Part shown: one piece after another, positions 6,661-14,771 of the stretch | How the letters are laid out: each line of letters starts with the position of its first letter | Position numbering within the stretch: position 1 is the stretch's first letter | Assembly (NCBI RefSeq): GCF_030813055.1 | Contig: NZ_JAUSTW010000001.1 | Coordinates: 186,001-250,000, forward strand | Source: Neobacillus ginsengisoli | GTDB lineage: Bacteria > Bacillota > Bacilli > Bacillales_B > DSM-18226 | DNA: 64,000 nucleotides | Direction: 5' to 3' | Made by a program: the position numbers and the translations under genes | The notes under the pieces: generated by a model | Told to the model about the DNA's origin: nothing | The model's database searches: none | Seen by the model: the letters and a program-made list of their open reading frames with translations, nothing else

Positions 6661-7974
6661 TTGGACAAAAATAAAAATAAAAAAAACAAACCAGAAAAAA
6701 TGAAAATTGAAAATAAAAAAACAGATTCAAATAAGATGGAACATTCATTGAAACAGATTTGGAATGTATTTAAATTGGCTCAAAAAAAGGGAGTTTCTCC
6801 AGGGCAGAGAGTCAATCGAAAAACAGGCGAAAAAGAAGAAAAACGGGTGAATTTTAAAACGATTGAATCTTACGTTGGGATGATGGAATCACTCGGCAGA
6901 GATTACAAAGAAAAATACGGCGTTTCCGATTACCGAAAATGGCAGCCAGAGAAAATTGAAGAGTTGATTCGTGATCGATTCGATAATTTCCATAAAGGCA
7001 ACACAAGTGAAGCTTATAATGTGAATTCTCTTCTTTCCGCTTTAAAATTTTACAACCATGCGGTCGAAAACATTTCGTCTTTGCAAAAAAAACATAGAAC
7101 TCTCGTGGATACCAATAAAATGAGAAAAGAAAAAAATGAAAAAAACGTGATTCGTTATAGCAAAGCTTCGAAAACATTGCGAGCAACACCTGACCAAAGT
7201 GTGCAGGTTCTACAAAACATCGCGCAAGATGGATATAAAGTACCTACCAGAGAAATGGCGTATCATGTCGCAAAAATCGCTCAATTAACAGGTGGCCGCC
7301 ATACTTCGGTTTTAAATTTGAAAGCAGAAGACATCACGATTGATAAAAAAACGAACAGTGTTTATTTCCATAAAGATAAGGGCGGCTTGAGTAGAAGCGT
7401 TAAAGTGGATGAAGATACAGCCGCATATCTTGTTGCACTGAAAGAGGAAAAAGGAACAGAAGAAGGCCGTCTGTTTGTGGCTAAAAGAAAAGATGGCACA
7501 TTCATGTCTGTAAAAGAAACAAGGAAAGAAATCAGTAGGATAGTCACTGATGCTGGCAAACATTTAACAACAACAAAAATGATCACGATAAAAGATGAAA
7601 ACGGTGAAAAAAAAGAAGTAGAAATCGAACAAAAATTCAGTATGCACTCCTTCCGAAAATCCTTCGCACTCGAACGTACTCACCAATACATCAAACAATT
7701 CACCTCGAAGCATCAAGTAGATAAATATTTCGCCCAATTAATCGAAGAAGAAAAAGCATTTTCAGGAGAACCACGTTTAAAAGAAAAATTAGATACGCTT
7801 TATGAACGGATCAACAAAGACCGAGAACATCCGCGGGATATTACATTGGTTGAATATGCGATATTTGCGACCAGTTTGGACCTTGGTCATTTCCGCAATG
7901 ATGTCATCACTCAATTCTACACAGATTTCAAGGAAGTCCGAAAATATTATGAAGAAGATTACCCTCAGGATTAA
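6661..7974 (+). CDS. Tyrosine recombinase (phage/plasmid integrase family), 437 aa
   Basis: TTG 6661 is chosen because AGGGAGG ends eight bases upstream; the in-frame GTG at 6652 overlaps that site. The N-terminal lysine-rich region is followed by a core-binding domain (about residues 25-150) and a catalytic domain. Visible catalytic motifs are the box I arginine in TGGRHTSVL, H-S-F-R in the box II position, LGH in LGHFRNDV, and a tyrosine in ITQFYTDF. About 75 extra residues separate the HxxR and LGH motifs, longer than in XerC/D. A lone terminator follows at 7973-7998. It may serve resolution or integration of the plasmid-like module; the large serine enzyme at the right end is the better candidate for gerE excision. 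Confidence 0.85.
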   Translation: MDKNKNKKNKPEKMKIENKKTDSNKMEHSLKQIWNVFKLAQKKGVSPGQRVNRKTGEKEEKRVNFKTIESYVGMMESLGRDYKEKYGVSDYRKWQPEKIEELIRDRFDNFHKGNTSEAYNVNSLLSALKFYNHAVENISSLQKKHRTLVDTNKMRKEKNEKNVIRYSKASKTLRATPDQSVQVLQNIAQDGYKVPTREMAYHVAKIAQLTGGRHTSVLNLKAEDITIDKKTNSVYFHKDKGGLSRSVKVDEDTAAYLVALKEEKGTEEGRLFVAKRKDGTFMSVKETRKEISRIVTDAGKHLTTTKMITIKDENGEKKEVEIEQKFSMHSFRKSFALERTHQYIKQFTSKHQVDKYFAQLIEEEKAFSGEPRLKEKLDTLYERINKDREHPRDITLVEYAIFATSLDLGHFRNDVITQFYTDFKEVRKYYEEDYPQD

Positions 7975-7998
7975 AAAAGACGCTTTAGCGTCTTTTTT
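7973..7998. terminator. Terminator of the tyrosine recombinase gene
   Basis: AAAAAAGACGC (7973-7983) pairs with GCGTCTTTTTT (7988-7998). A second hairpin, GCGGATT/AATCCGC at 8002-8030, follows without a T run. Confidence 0.9.
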
Positions 7999-8275
7999 AA
8001 GGCGGATTAATCCTCAGGATGAAAATCCGCTTCGAATTCGTTGTTGGAACAGGCTGAATGAACGATTTTCGAACAGTGGTTTATTAAATAGAGAAAGAAA
8101 TGTGATAAAACTTTGAACGTATTTAAAAAACGCTGTATTTTAATCAATAATGTGATTATTGATTTGAAGGATATAAAACTCAATAAAGAAAACGGAAAAG
8201 TAGTTTCCATTTGTGACTAAATACTTAGAAAAAAAGATTTTATAATTACTGATTTTAAGTAAGGAGGTGGAAATT

Positions 8276-8722
8276 TTGGATATAAATCAGGAACGGCTAT
8301 ATACACCAAAGGAGGTAGCCGAACATTTAGACATCACTCCCGATCTGCTAAGAAAGTGGGTTGAAGAGTTTAATATTCATACCGAAAAAACGGAAAAAGG
8401 GCATCGTCGATATACAAAAGTAAATATCGAATTGTTAATGCAGATCAGGCAGAAGCTTCAAGTCGAAAGTTGGAGCTGGAAGCAGGTAGGTAGATGTCTC
8501 AAAGGTGAAAAAGAAGAGTTTATGCAATCAGTAAATACAAACAAAATTGAGGAGCAATTAAACATAATTTTAGCTAAATTAGAGCAACATGAACTATTTA
8601 ACAGAACCTTGTTGCAACGGTTGGAACAATCCGAAAGGATACATCATGAATTCTTGAATTACGTACGGAAAAATAGGCTTATGTCATTCTTAAATTGGAT
8701 AAAACGAAAATATAAGTTATAA
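8276..8722 (+). CDS. MerR-like helix-turn-helix protein with coiled-coil tail
   Basis: TTG 8276 is set by the AAGGAGG at 8261-8267. The first 65 residues form a MerR-type winged helix: YTPKEVAEHLDITPDLLRKW is the helix-turn-helix and GHRRYTK the wing. Residues about 85-130 are a leucine-rich coiled coil (I-L-A-K-L-E-Q-H and onward), followed by a basic tail ending KRKYKL. Such short proteins are common on Bacillus plasmids next to recombinase or replication genes. No sensor domain is present, so it probably acts in plasmid maintenance or as a local DNA-binding factor. Its own terminator follows. Confidence 0.75.
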   Translation: MDINQERLYTPKEVAEHLDITPDLLRKWVEEFNIHTEKTEKGHRRYTKVNIELLMQIRQKLQVESWSWKQVGRCLKGEKEEFMQSVNTNKIEEQLNIILAKLEQHELFNRTLLQRLEQSERIHHEFLNYVRKNRLMSFLNWIKRKYKL

Positions 8723-8757
8723 AATGCTGGTACCATATTATGTAACCAGCATTTTTC
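8721..8757. terminator. Terminator of the MerR-like gene
   Basis: AATGCTGGT (8723-8731) pairs with ACCAGCATT (8745-8753), with a T run after it. Confidence 0.8.
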
Positions 8758-8770
8758 TGCTTAGATCTCC

Positions 8771-8941
8771 CTACCAAAGATGAATCCTGTCGTCCATATT
8801 ATCCAGTGTTGCGACAAGATTTGTTAAGTCATCCACCAACATTTCTCTCTTGTATAAATCGTCCTCTAAAACCATATTTAAGATTTTCAATACCGATAAT
8901 TTTATTTTAATTATTTCTTCTTTACGATTTAAATCAATCAT
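8771..8941 (-). CDS. Small hypothetical protein, 56 aa
   Basis: I place the start at ATG 8941 on the minus strand because a strong AAGGAGGG lies just upstream of MIDLNRKEEII. The longer frame up to 8998 lacks a site. The product is helical and amphipathic, with two leucine-rich stretches and a C-terminal DDRIHLW. It converges on the MerR-like gene and may share its terminator. No family recognised. Confidence 0.55.
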   Translation of the reverse strand: MIDLNRKEEIIKIKLSVLKILNMVLEDDLYKREMLVDDLTNLVATLDNMDDRIHLW

Positions 8942-9156
8942 TGAACGTCCCTCCTTTTTCAGTATTAGCATTGTACAAATCATGATGTTTTCAATCATTT
9001 ACAGAAGTAATGAGGTACTATAACAAATTTTAAAAGAATATTTTAGAAATTTATTTATATTAATTGAACATAATTCTTTTACTTTTTTTAAAAGGTCTTT
9101 GGATTTAAAAATTCTATGGTATCCTACATGCGATTAAGAATTTGGAGGAATTGCTA

Positions 9157-9534
9157 ATGTACTTTTTAAATGAAGAGCACAAAAAAAATTTTGAAATTTT
9201 ATTAAGGCTTTATATGTTATCACGCGGTGAAGACAGGCAATATGAGGCAACTATTTATGTAGCGGCAGTTCCATCTGTTTTTTATTTAATAAATAATAAA
9301 GAAATTGATACGACTTGCAGTCCATTATACGAGTTAATGAAATGGGACGAAGAAAGAGAAAAATGGAAGTTTGTATCCCCAGGATTAACTGGAGCCACGA
9401 CTAGGATGTGTGAATTTGCCCTTTCCTTATATAACGGTTACGAAGTAAAACTTGATGATGTTTTTGGAACCGTTGTTTCAAGGGAATTTATTGATGTCTT
9501 GCTCCAAGCAATAAAAATTCGTTCAAGATATTAA
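9157..9534 (+). CDS. Hypothetical protein, 125 aa
   Basis: ATG 9157 follows TTTGGAGG. The sequence begins FLNEEHKKNFEILLRLY and contains YVAAVPSVFYL and a late LYNGYEVKL. I know similar short proteins from Bacillus and Staphylococcus mobile elements (the DUF2538/DUF6075 type), but this assignment is from memory of the pattern and is tentative. No signal peptide. The function of the family is unknown. A weak hairpin follows at 9575-9601. Confidence 0.65.
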   Translation: MYFLNEEHKKNFEILLRLYMLSRGEDRQYEATIYVAAVPSVFYLINNKEIDTTCSPLYELMKWDEEREKWKFVSPGLTGATTRMCEFALSLYNGYEVKLDDVFGTVVSREFIDVLLQAIKIRSRY

Positions 9535-9574
9535 TTAAATGTTTTATAGCTTACAGAATATTTTTAAATTATCA

Positions 9575-9605
9575 AAGTTACCGACCCAAGGGAGGTAACT
9601 TGTTT
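9575..9605 (+). terminator. Weak terminator
   Basis: AAGTTACC (9575-9582) pairs with GGTAACTT (9594-9601), with only a short T stretch after. Another hairpin, AGGAAAAA/TTTTTCCT, lies at 9639-9659. Confidence 0.5.
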
Positions 9606-9740
9606 TCAATAAAGATACAAAAAGGCGATTAAGTAGCCAGGAAAAAGTTTATTTTTCCTAAAGGATTATTAAATTAGTTCCGTAATATAAAAAAAGCAAC
9701 AAAAATTGAAAAAATGTTTCTAAATGCGGAGGGATAAACA

Positions 9741-10277
9741 ATGGTTTGTGAGCCAATAAAAGACAAAGAAATTGTTAAGGAAATTTTAGAAGCTTTACGT
9801 ATGCGACGAAATGGATTCAGAGATGCATTATTTTTTGAGTTTTTACTATCTACTGCGCTTAGGGTATCTGATGCATTAAGTATTCCAAAGAAGGATATTG
9901 ATTTTATTGAAGGGACAGTCAGGGTCCATATAAGCAAAACAAAGGGCTTTAAAATTATTAAACTCAATCCACCTATTCTAAAAGACTTGCATCAATACAC
10001 TAAAGACATGAGGGATACCGATCTTATTTTCCCTTTCAAAAGACAATGGGCGCATAAAATGATGAAATGGGCATGTGAAATGGTGGGACTTGATAAATCC
10101 CGTTACTCAATTCATTCAACCAAGAAAACTGCGGGTTGGTTTTTTTATATTTCTCAATTTGATATTGTTAAAACCATGCATTTTTTAGGACATCGTGATA
10201 CCAAAGAAACAATGGCTTATCTAATGATTCATGATGAAGAGGTTAACCAGCAGCTAGCTGGAATGAGTTGGAGATAA
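9741..10277 (+). CDS. Short tyrosine recombinase, catalytic domain only
   Basis: The 178-residue product matches only the catalytic half of XerC/XerD-type recombinases: box I arginine in STALRVSDAL, K in the beta-hairpin SKTKGFK, LGHRDTKETMAYL with the nucleophilic tyrosine. The box II motif is HSTK rather than HxxR, an unusual change at a catalytic arginine. It has its own start (GGAGGGATAAACA then ATG), so it may be a genuinely small enzyme and not a fragment. It precedes the Rep-like gene by 77 bases and probably belongs to plasmid-type resolution. Activity is uncertain because of the arginine change. Confidence 0.8.
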   Translation: MVCEPIKDKEIVKEILEALRMRRNGFRDALFFEFLLSTALRVSDALSIPKKDIDFIEGTVRVHISKTKGFKIIKLNPPILKDLHQYTKDMRDTDLIFPFKRQWAHKMMKWACEMVGLDKSRYSIHSTKKTAGWFFYISQFDIVKTMHFLGHRDTKETMAYLMIHDEEVNQQLAGMSWR

Positions 10278-10354
10278 GAGATAAAAATAAAAAAATGTAT
10301 TTTTTTAGGAGGTGGTCTTTTTCTGAAAAATTCTTAATTAGGAAGGGGAGTTTT

Positions 10355-12184
10355 ATGTCAAAGGTTTCAGAAGCATTATTATTTTCTAGTGAGTGGGGAA
10401 TTTCCTTCTTTCGAACACAAAAAGAAATGAAAAATATAGTTCAGGAGGATAAAAGAACCCCTTTTGGAAATAGAACACATTTAAATAATGTCGGTAAAAG
10501 TATTTCAGAAATAAAATGGCGGATTAAGCCTAAGCGTTTTAGTTCTCCGAGTACACAAGTAGAATTATATTTTAATTGGTTAAATTTGGTGTCAGATGAA
10601 CGGACAAGAAGAATAATCGCAGCAAGTTTGATAGATTATTATATTCCTGTTTCAGATGAAGAATATGAAAAACTTAAAAAGAAAAAAGACATCGAATTCA
10701 AATATATAAGTACCTTTGCTCTTCATTTTGATTTGAGAAAAATGCCAAAAGAAAGGAATTCTCTTTGCTATGATGCAGAAATGGAAGAAATGACAGACGA
10801 ACCATTTATAACGTATAAACAATGGGTAGAAGAAGGCACAGAAGAACAAAAATTCTTTGCCTTAACATATGGCAGAATTGAAGAAGTAAAAATTCCTTTG
10901 GTGAAAAGAAAATCCATGAGCCATCGTTTTTACACACTTTCAAGAGCAAAAAAATACATATCAAAAGACTTTAGCGATTTACATGATAGTTATTTAAATA
11001 CCAGCATGACCTATCAGATTCCATCTAAAAAGGATTTCCGTAGATTAGCTGAACGTGTAACTGAATATTGCCTCCTTTTCGCAGAACTTGATTACTACAA
11101 AATAGACAAATACAAAGATAAAACACAAAAAGAAATGCTAAAACTGATTTATAAAGAATTGGACAAGCAAGGATTTCCTCATCCAACTGAGGTCATTTTT
11201 CCCAGGGGTCTTCATCTGGTTTGGAAAATCAGCCCGATAGCTGCATACCGTTCCTTTGAGTGGGAATTGATGCAAAAGAAAATACACTCAATATTAGAAC
11301 CATTTGGTGCGGATAAACAAACCGTAACGGATAAAGTAAGGCTACTTCGTATTGTTGGCTCAGTACACAGCAAAACAGGGAAAAAAGTATGGGGACATAG
11401 TTTTACAGATGACCGCTATCTGTTTGATGAATTAATCAATACATTCTATCCTGGCGAAGTGGAAAGAGAAAAAGAACGAAGAAGAAAAAACAGAGAAAAA
11501 TATTTGAAAAAGCAGGAACAAAAGTTTGAAGTGCTAAAAGGAGGATTATCTCAATATTTAAAAGGAGAAAGAAAAGAAAAAAAGGATGAAAACTATACAA
11601 GTAATTATGTAGGAAACATTATTCATGAAAAATACAGACGTGATCTGATAAAATTAATTGATTTGCGTCACGGAAAAATGAACGGATACCGTGAATTTTG
11701 CTGTTTCTTGATTCGGTATTGGACTCTTTGCATTACAGACGGAAAAAGCGTAAAAGCCATCAATGAAACGGAAAAATTGTATTATTCAATGGAAATAGAA
11801 GGTGATTATTCGCTTCAGGATATTATTTCTTATACTTCTTCTGCTGAAAGTGCATTTAAGAAATGGAAAGTAAACTGGACAAAAGGCTATAATTACCGAA
11901 ATGATACGCTCGTAAATTTTTTGAACATCACAAAAGAAGAACAAAAACAAATGTGGATTCTTATTGATGATGAAGAAACCAAAAGACGTGACGCGGAACG
12001 TCATAAAGAAAAAAGAAAAGAAAACGGTGCGGTTGGTCATAATGAAAAACGAGAATTGATTGTAAAAATAATCAAGGAAAACCCATCGTTATCTAATGTA
12101 CAGATCACCAAACAAGTGACTGAAATCTTAGGGAAATGCAGTAGAAACACTGTTATTGCGGTTAGAAAAGAACTCTACATTTAG
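10355..12184 (+). CDS. Primase-like replication protein
   Basis: ATG 10355 follows GGAAGGGGAG. The 609-residue protein has a central domain resembling archaeo-eukaryotic-type primases of plasmid Rep proteins: an acidic AELDYYKID at about residues 243-251, RGLHLVWKI at about 287, and DKVRLLRIVGSVHSK at about 326. A charged lysine-rich linker follows, then a C-terminal region ending in a helix-turn-helix-like segment (SNVQITKQVTEIL). This order is typical of plasmid initiator-primases in Bacillus. With the two tyrosine recombinases and MerR-like gene it suggests that a plasmid was captured in the element. The exact family was not confirmed. Confidence 0.65.
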   Translation: MSKVSEALLFSSEWGISFFRTQKEMKNIVQEDKRTPFGNRTHLNNVGKSISEIKWRIKPKRFSSPSTQVELYFNWLNLVSDERTRRIIAASLIDYYIPVSDEEYEKLKKKKDIEFKYISTFALHFDLRKMPKERNSLCYDAEMEEMTDEPFITYKQWVEEGTEEQKFFALTYGRIEEVKIPLVKRKSMSHRFYTLSRAKKYISKDFSDLHDSYLNTSMTYQIPSKKDFRRLAERVTEYCLLFAELDYYKIDKYKDKTQKEMLKLIYKELDKQGFPHPTEVIFPRGLHLVWKISPIAAYRSFEWELMQKKIHSILEPFGADKQTVTDKVRLLRIVGSVHSKTGKKVWGHSFTDDRYLFDELINTFYPGEVEREKERRRKNREKYLKKQEQKFEVLKGGLSQYLKGERKEKKDENYTSNYVGNIIHEKYRRDLIKLIDLRHGKMNGYREFCCFLIRYWTLCITDGKSVKAINETEKLYYSMEIEGDYSLQDIISYTSSAESAFKKWKVNWTKGYNYRNDTLVNFLNITKEEQKQMWILIDDEETKRRDAERHKEKRKENGAVGHNEKRELIVKIIKENPSLSNVQITKQVTEILGKCSRNTVIAVRKELYI

Positions 12185-12249
12185 GGGTGTTCATTTTCGT
12201 CCCCCTATATTATTTATTATAGGTATTAAAGGTAAGGTGAAATGTAATA

Positions 12250-12292
12250 AAATATAAAAAGTAGCGAATGACTCCTTCTATTAATCATTCGC
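12250..12292 (-). terminator. Terminator of the PLD nuclease gene
   Basis: GCGAATGA (12264-12271) pairs with TCATTCGC (12285-12292). The A run to the left gives a T run on the minus strand. Confidence 0.75.
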
Positions 12293-12301
12293 CTTAAATT
12301 A

Positions 12302-13288
12302 TTACCTGGCATCCGCAACGGAGCTAACACCAAAATCCATAAAATACGTTTCTGAGTCCATTTTATAGACTCTCACACTTGTCCTGCCATAGTTGAGGAC
12401 ATCTTGTACATCCACTCTCTCGCCTAAAGGAACACCAAGACGATTTCTGAAATATTTTCCCATGATACTGTTGTTTTCAGTGGTATGAATGGCTTTACGG
12501 TTTGCTTGAGCCATTTTGCAGATAAGCTGTTGCCCGTCATCTGTCAGCATGGTAAATGACTGCTCCAATGGAGGGAAGAAGTCAGGGTGCACGTTGTTGA
12601 ATGGCGTAGGAACTTTTATGTATGCCTGATTTTGCTCACGTCCAGGACGCTGTCCCCAGTTCAACCCTGCTTTTTCTTGTATGGCGGTATCATTTCTAAT
12701 CAGAAGTGGCAGGTCAACATAACCCAAGTTTTGAAGATCAGGAGTTTCTGTATCTTCACCTTCCAGCCTTAATTGAACGATTTCATTCGTTCGAGGTCTT
12801 CTTTGTACGGTAACATGATGGAAACTAATATGGTCTTCCACATCAGCGTCTGTGCATAAAATCGCATCGGTTACATTAAAGACATCATCAACATTATCAA
12901 AATAGCAAGGCGCCAATAATTCATTTTGATCCCTAAATCCGTTCCATGAGAAATTGGCGGAGCCGATAAACGTAGTGGAATCATTTAACAGTCTGCCATT
13001 TGACCAATGGTAGATTTTAGTATGTACTCCTGGAAGTATTTTATGATAGCTGATAGTAATGTTCGGATTGTCATTCATGATTCGCTTGTACTGTTCATGG
13101 TCCCATCGTCTGATGCCGTCTTTTTTAGCCATTCCTATGACAAGTTCAATTTCTAAATCGGGAAACTTTGTCAGAATGTGCGTTAAAAAAGCGGATGAAG
13201 CGTATCCTGAAAGGATGCTAAGTGTTCTATACCCTTGTTCATATGGTGCATCAAAAGCGATATGTTCCAAGTCGGCAACGTGATACAT
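12302..13288 (-). CDS. PLD-type restriction endonuclease (NgoFVII-like)
   Basis: The 328-residue protein carries a phospholipase-D-type nuclease half-site: H89-T-K91 followed by GSAN at 109-112, in the context HTKIYHW and TTFIGSANFSW. The C-terminal half (about 215-320) has alternating strands and resembles the B3-like DNA-recognition domain seen in BfiI and NgoFVII. PLD restriction enzymes cut DNA without metal as dimers, and NgoFVII works beside a C5 methyltransferase, as here. The gene is divergent from the methyltransferase gene with 166 bases between the starts. The start at 13288 has a GAGGAAAG ribosome site. The protein most likely cuts the unmodified form of the site protected by the neighbouring methyltransferases. 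Confidence 0.85.
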   Translation of the reverse strand: MYHVADLEHIAFDAPYEQGYRTLSILSGYASSAFLTHILTKFPDLEIELVIGMAKKDGIRRWDHEQYKRIMNDNPNITISYHKILPGVHTKIYHWSNGRLLNDSTTFIGSANFSWNGFRDQNELLAPCYFDNVDDVFNVTDAILCTDADVEDHISFHHVTVQRRPRTNEIVQLRLEGEDTETPDLQNLGYVDLPLLIRNDTAIQEKAGLNWGQRPGREQNQAYIKVPTPFNNVHPDFFPPLEQSFTMLTDDGQQLICKMAQANRKAIHTTENNSIMGKYFRNRLGVPLGERVDVQDVLNYGRTSVRVYKMDSETYFMDFGVSSVADAR

Positions 13289-13311
13289 AATACTTTCCTC
13301 CTGTTTTTTAA

Positions 13312-13328
13312 ATTGTTAAATTAACAAT
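13312..13328. promoter_or_regulatory. Operator-like palindrome upstream of the PLD gene
   Basis: ATTGTTA (13312-13318) and TAACAAT (13322-13328) are perfect inverted repeats with a 3-base spacer, 24 bases before the nuclease start. Restriction genes are often controlled by such sites. Confidence 0.5.
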
Positions 13329-13374
13329 ATCAAAAAATGGAAATCACGTCACCAACCACAATTGTGTCTGTTTG

Positions 13375-13418
13375 ATGACACACTTATCGTGTCATTTTTC
13401 GACACATTCCTGTATAAT
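13375..13418 (+). promoter_or_regulatory. Promoter and inverted repeat of the methyltransferase gene
   Basis: TATAAT lies at 13413-13418. The -35 position (13390-13395, TGTCAT, 17-base spacer) is overlapped by an inverted repeat ATGACAC (13375-13381)/GTGTCAT (13389-13395). This layout allows repression by the methyltransferase or another protein. The predicted transcript start is near 13425, where an in-frame ATG lies. Confidence 0.5.
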
Positions 13419-13454
13419 AGGGACATGCAGCAAAGAAAATGGAGTTGTCCCAAT

Positions 13455-14642
13455 ATGATATTTAAAAAAGGTGAACTGTTCTGCGGCCCTGGAGGCTTGT
13501 CTTTAGGAGCAAAACTTGCAGAAGCAGTAAATGAAGACGGAGAAGTGTTTCGCGTTGAACATGAATGGGCAAATGACTATCATGAAGAAACATGCGATAC
13601 CTTTCGCCTGAATATATGTCCCGATAAACCCGAATCTGTTATTTGCGGAGATGTCCGTAAATTAGATATTAAGAGCTTGCCCCCAATCGACGCCTTCGCA
13701 TTTGGCTTCCCGTGCAATGATTACAGCATTGTGGGAGAAACCAAAGGGCTGGAAGGCGAATATGGGCCCCTTTATACGTACGGCATTAAGGTATTAAAGC
13801 ACCATCAGCCGAAATTTTTTATTGCCGAGAATGTAGGAGGGCTTGAAAGCGCAAATGAGGGAAAAGCGTTCATCCAGATCTTAAAGGCTATGGAGGATGC
13901 AGGATATAACATTACCCCTCACTTGTATAAATTCGAAGAATATTCATTGCCTCAGGCGCGCCACCGAATCATAATAGTGGGAATTCGGAAAGATTTGGGA
14001 TGGAAATTCCAGGTGCCCAAGGCTCCCTATAAAAATCAGCCAGAAAAATGGACTTCTGCAAAATCGGTAATTGAAAATCCACCGATTTCAGAGAATGCCC
14101 TCAATCATGAATTTACCAACCATGCACAGAAGGTTGTGGATATGCTTACCATCATCAGGCCAGGAGACAATGCATGGGCAGATTACATTCCTGAAGAATT
14201 GCGTTTGAAGGTCAAGGGTGCAAAAATGTCCAACATCTACAAAAGGCTTGATCTTAAATCGCCTGCCTATACAGTAACGGGAAGCGGTGGAGGCGGAACT
14301 CATATGTACCACTACGCTGAGCCAAGAGCATTGACGAACCGTGAACGGGCAAGGCTTCAAACGTTCCCAGACTGGTATGAATTTGTCGGAAAGAAAGAAA
14401 GCGTCCGCCGTCAGATTGGAATGGCTGTTCCTGTTGACGGAGCAAAAATCATCATCCAAGCCATTCTGGATTCTTTTGCAGGCAACGAGTACAAAACAGA
14501 GCCTTCCAAATGGGAAGATGAGCTGGCTGAGATGCTGGAGACAGGAAAGAAAGCAAAGAAGAAAAAGCGTACTGGAACAACCAAAAAGAAAAAAGAAGAG
14601 GCGCCAGAAAACCAAACAGAGTTAGAGTTGCCCATCCAATAG
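13455..14642 (+). CDS. DNA (cytosine-5) methyltransferase
   Basis: The 395-residue enzyme transfers a methyl group from S-adenosylmethionine to cytosine C5. Motif I is ELFCGPGG near the N-terminus, motif IV is FPCND with catalytic Cys87, motif VI is ENV, motif VIII QARHRII, then the recognition region and motif X (RQIGMAVPV). The last 40 residues are a lysine-rich tail outside the usual fold. I choose ATG 13455 (ATGGAG upstream, directly before motif I); ATG 13425 coincides with the predicted transcript start and would be leaderless. The catalytic domain is nearly the same, including the recognition region, as the C-terminal half of the next gene. It belongs to the restriction cluster with the divergent PLD nuclease. 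Confidence 0.93.
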   Translation: MIFKKGELFCGPGGLSLGAKLAEAVNEDGEVFRVEHEWANDYHEETCDTFRLNICPDKPESVICGDVRKLDIKSLPPIDAFAFGFPCNDYSIVGETKGLEGEYGPLYTYGIKVLKHHQPKFFIAENVGGLESANEGKAFIQILKAMEDAGYNITPHLYKFEEYSLPQARHRIIIVGIRKDLGWKFQVPKAPYKNQPEKWTSAKSVIENPPISENALNHEFTNHAQKVVDMLTIIRPGDNAWADYIPEELRLKVKGAKMSNIYKRLDLKSPAYTVTGSGGGGTHMYHYAEPRALTNRERARLQTFPDWYEFVGKKESVRRQIGMAVPVDGAKIIIQAILDSFAGNEYKTEPSKWEDELAEMLETGKKAKKKKRTGTTKKKKEEAPENQTELELPIQ

Positions 14643-14663
14643 AGACCCTTGTGGTCTTTTTTT
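14643..14663 (+). terminator. Terminator after the methyltransferase gene
   Basis: AGACC (14643-14647) pairs with GGTCT (14653-14657), followed by six T. The next gene therefore needs its own promoter or read-through. Confidence 0.65.
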
Positions 14664-14712
14664 GTTTTGATTAAAGATTTAATTTTGTCAAATTTGATGC
14701 AAATTCCCCATA

Positions 14713-14734
14713 TTTTTTTTTTTTTTTTTTTTTT
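14713..14734 (+). repeat. Run of 22 T upstream of the fusion gene
   Basis: A homopolymer of 22 T lies 37 bases before the ATG at 14772. Tracts this long slip during replication and can change promoter spacing. It is in the only gap between the terminator of the first methyltransferase and the fusion gene. Confidence 0.9.
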
Positions 14735-14771
14735 GAAGAAATTTACAATAGGTGCAGGCTAAAACCTTTCA

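Noticed and set aside
13362..13454. Longer N-terminus of the first methyltransferase
   Set aside because: The extra codons lie upstream of or across the predicted promoter, and the catalytic fold begins directly after ATG 13455.
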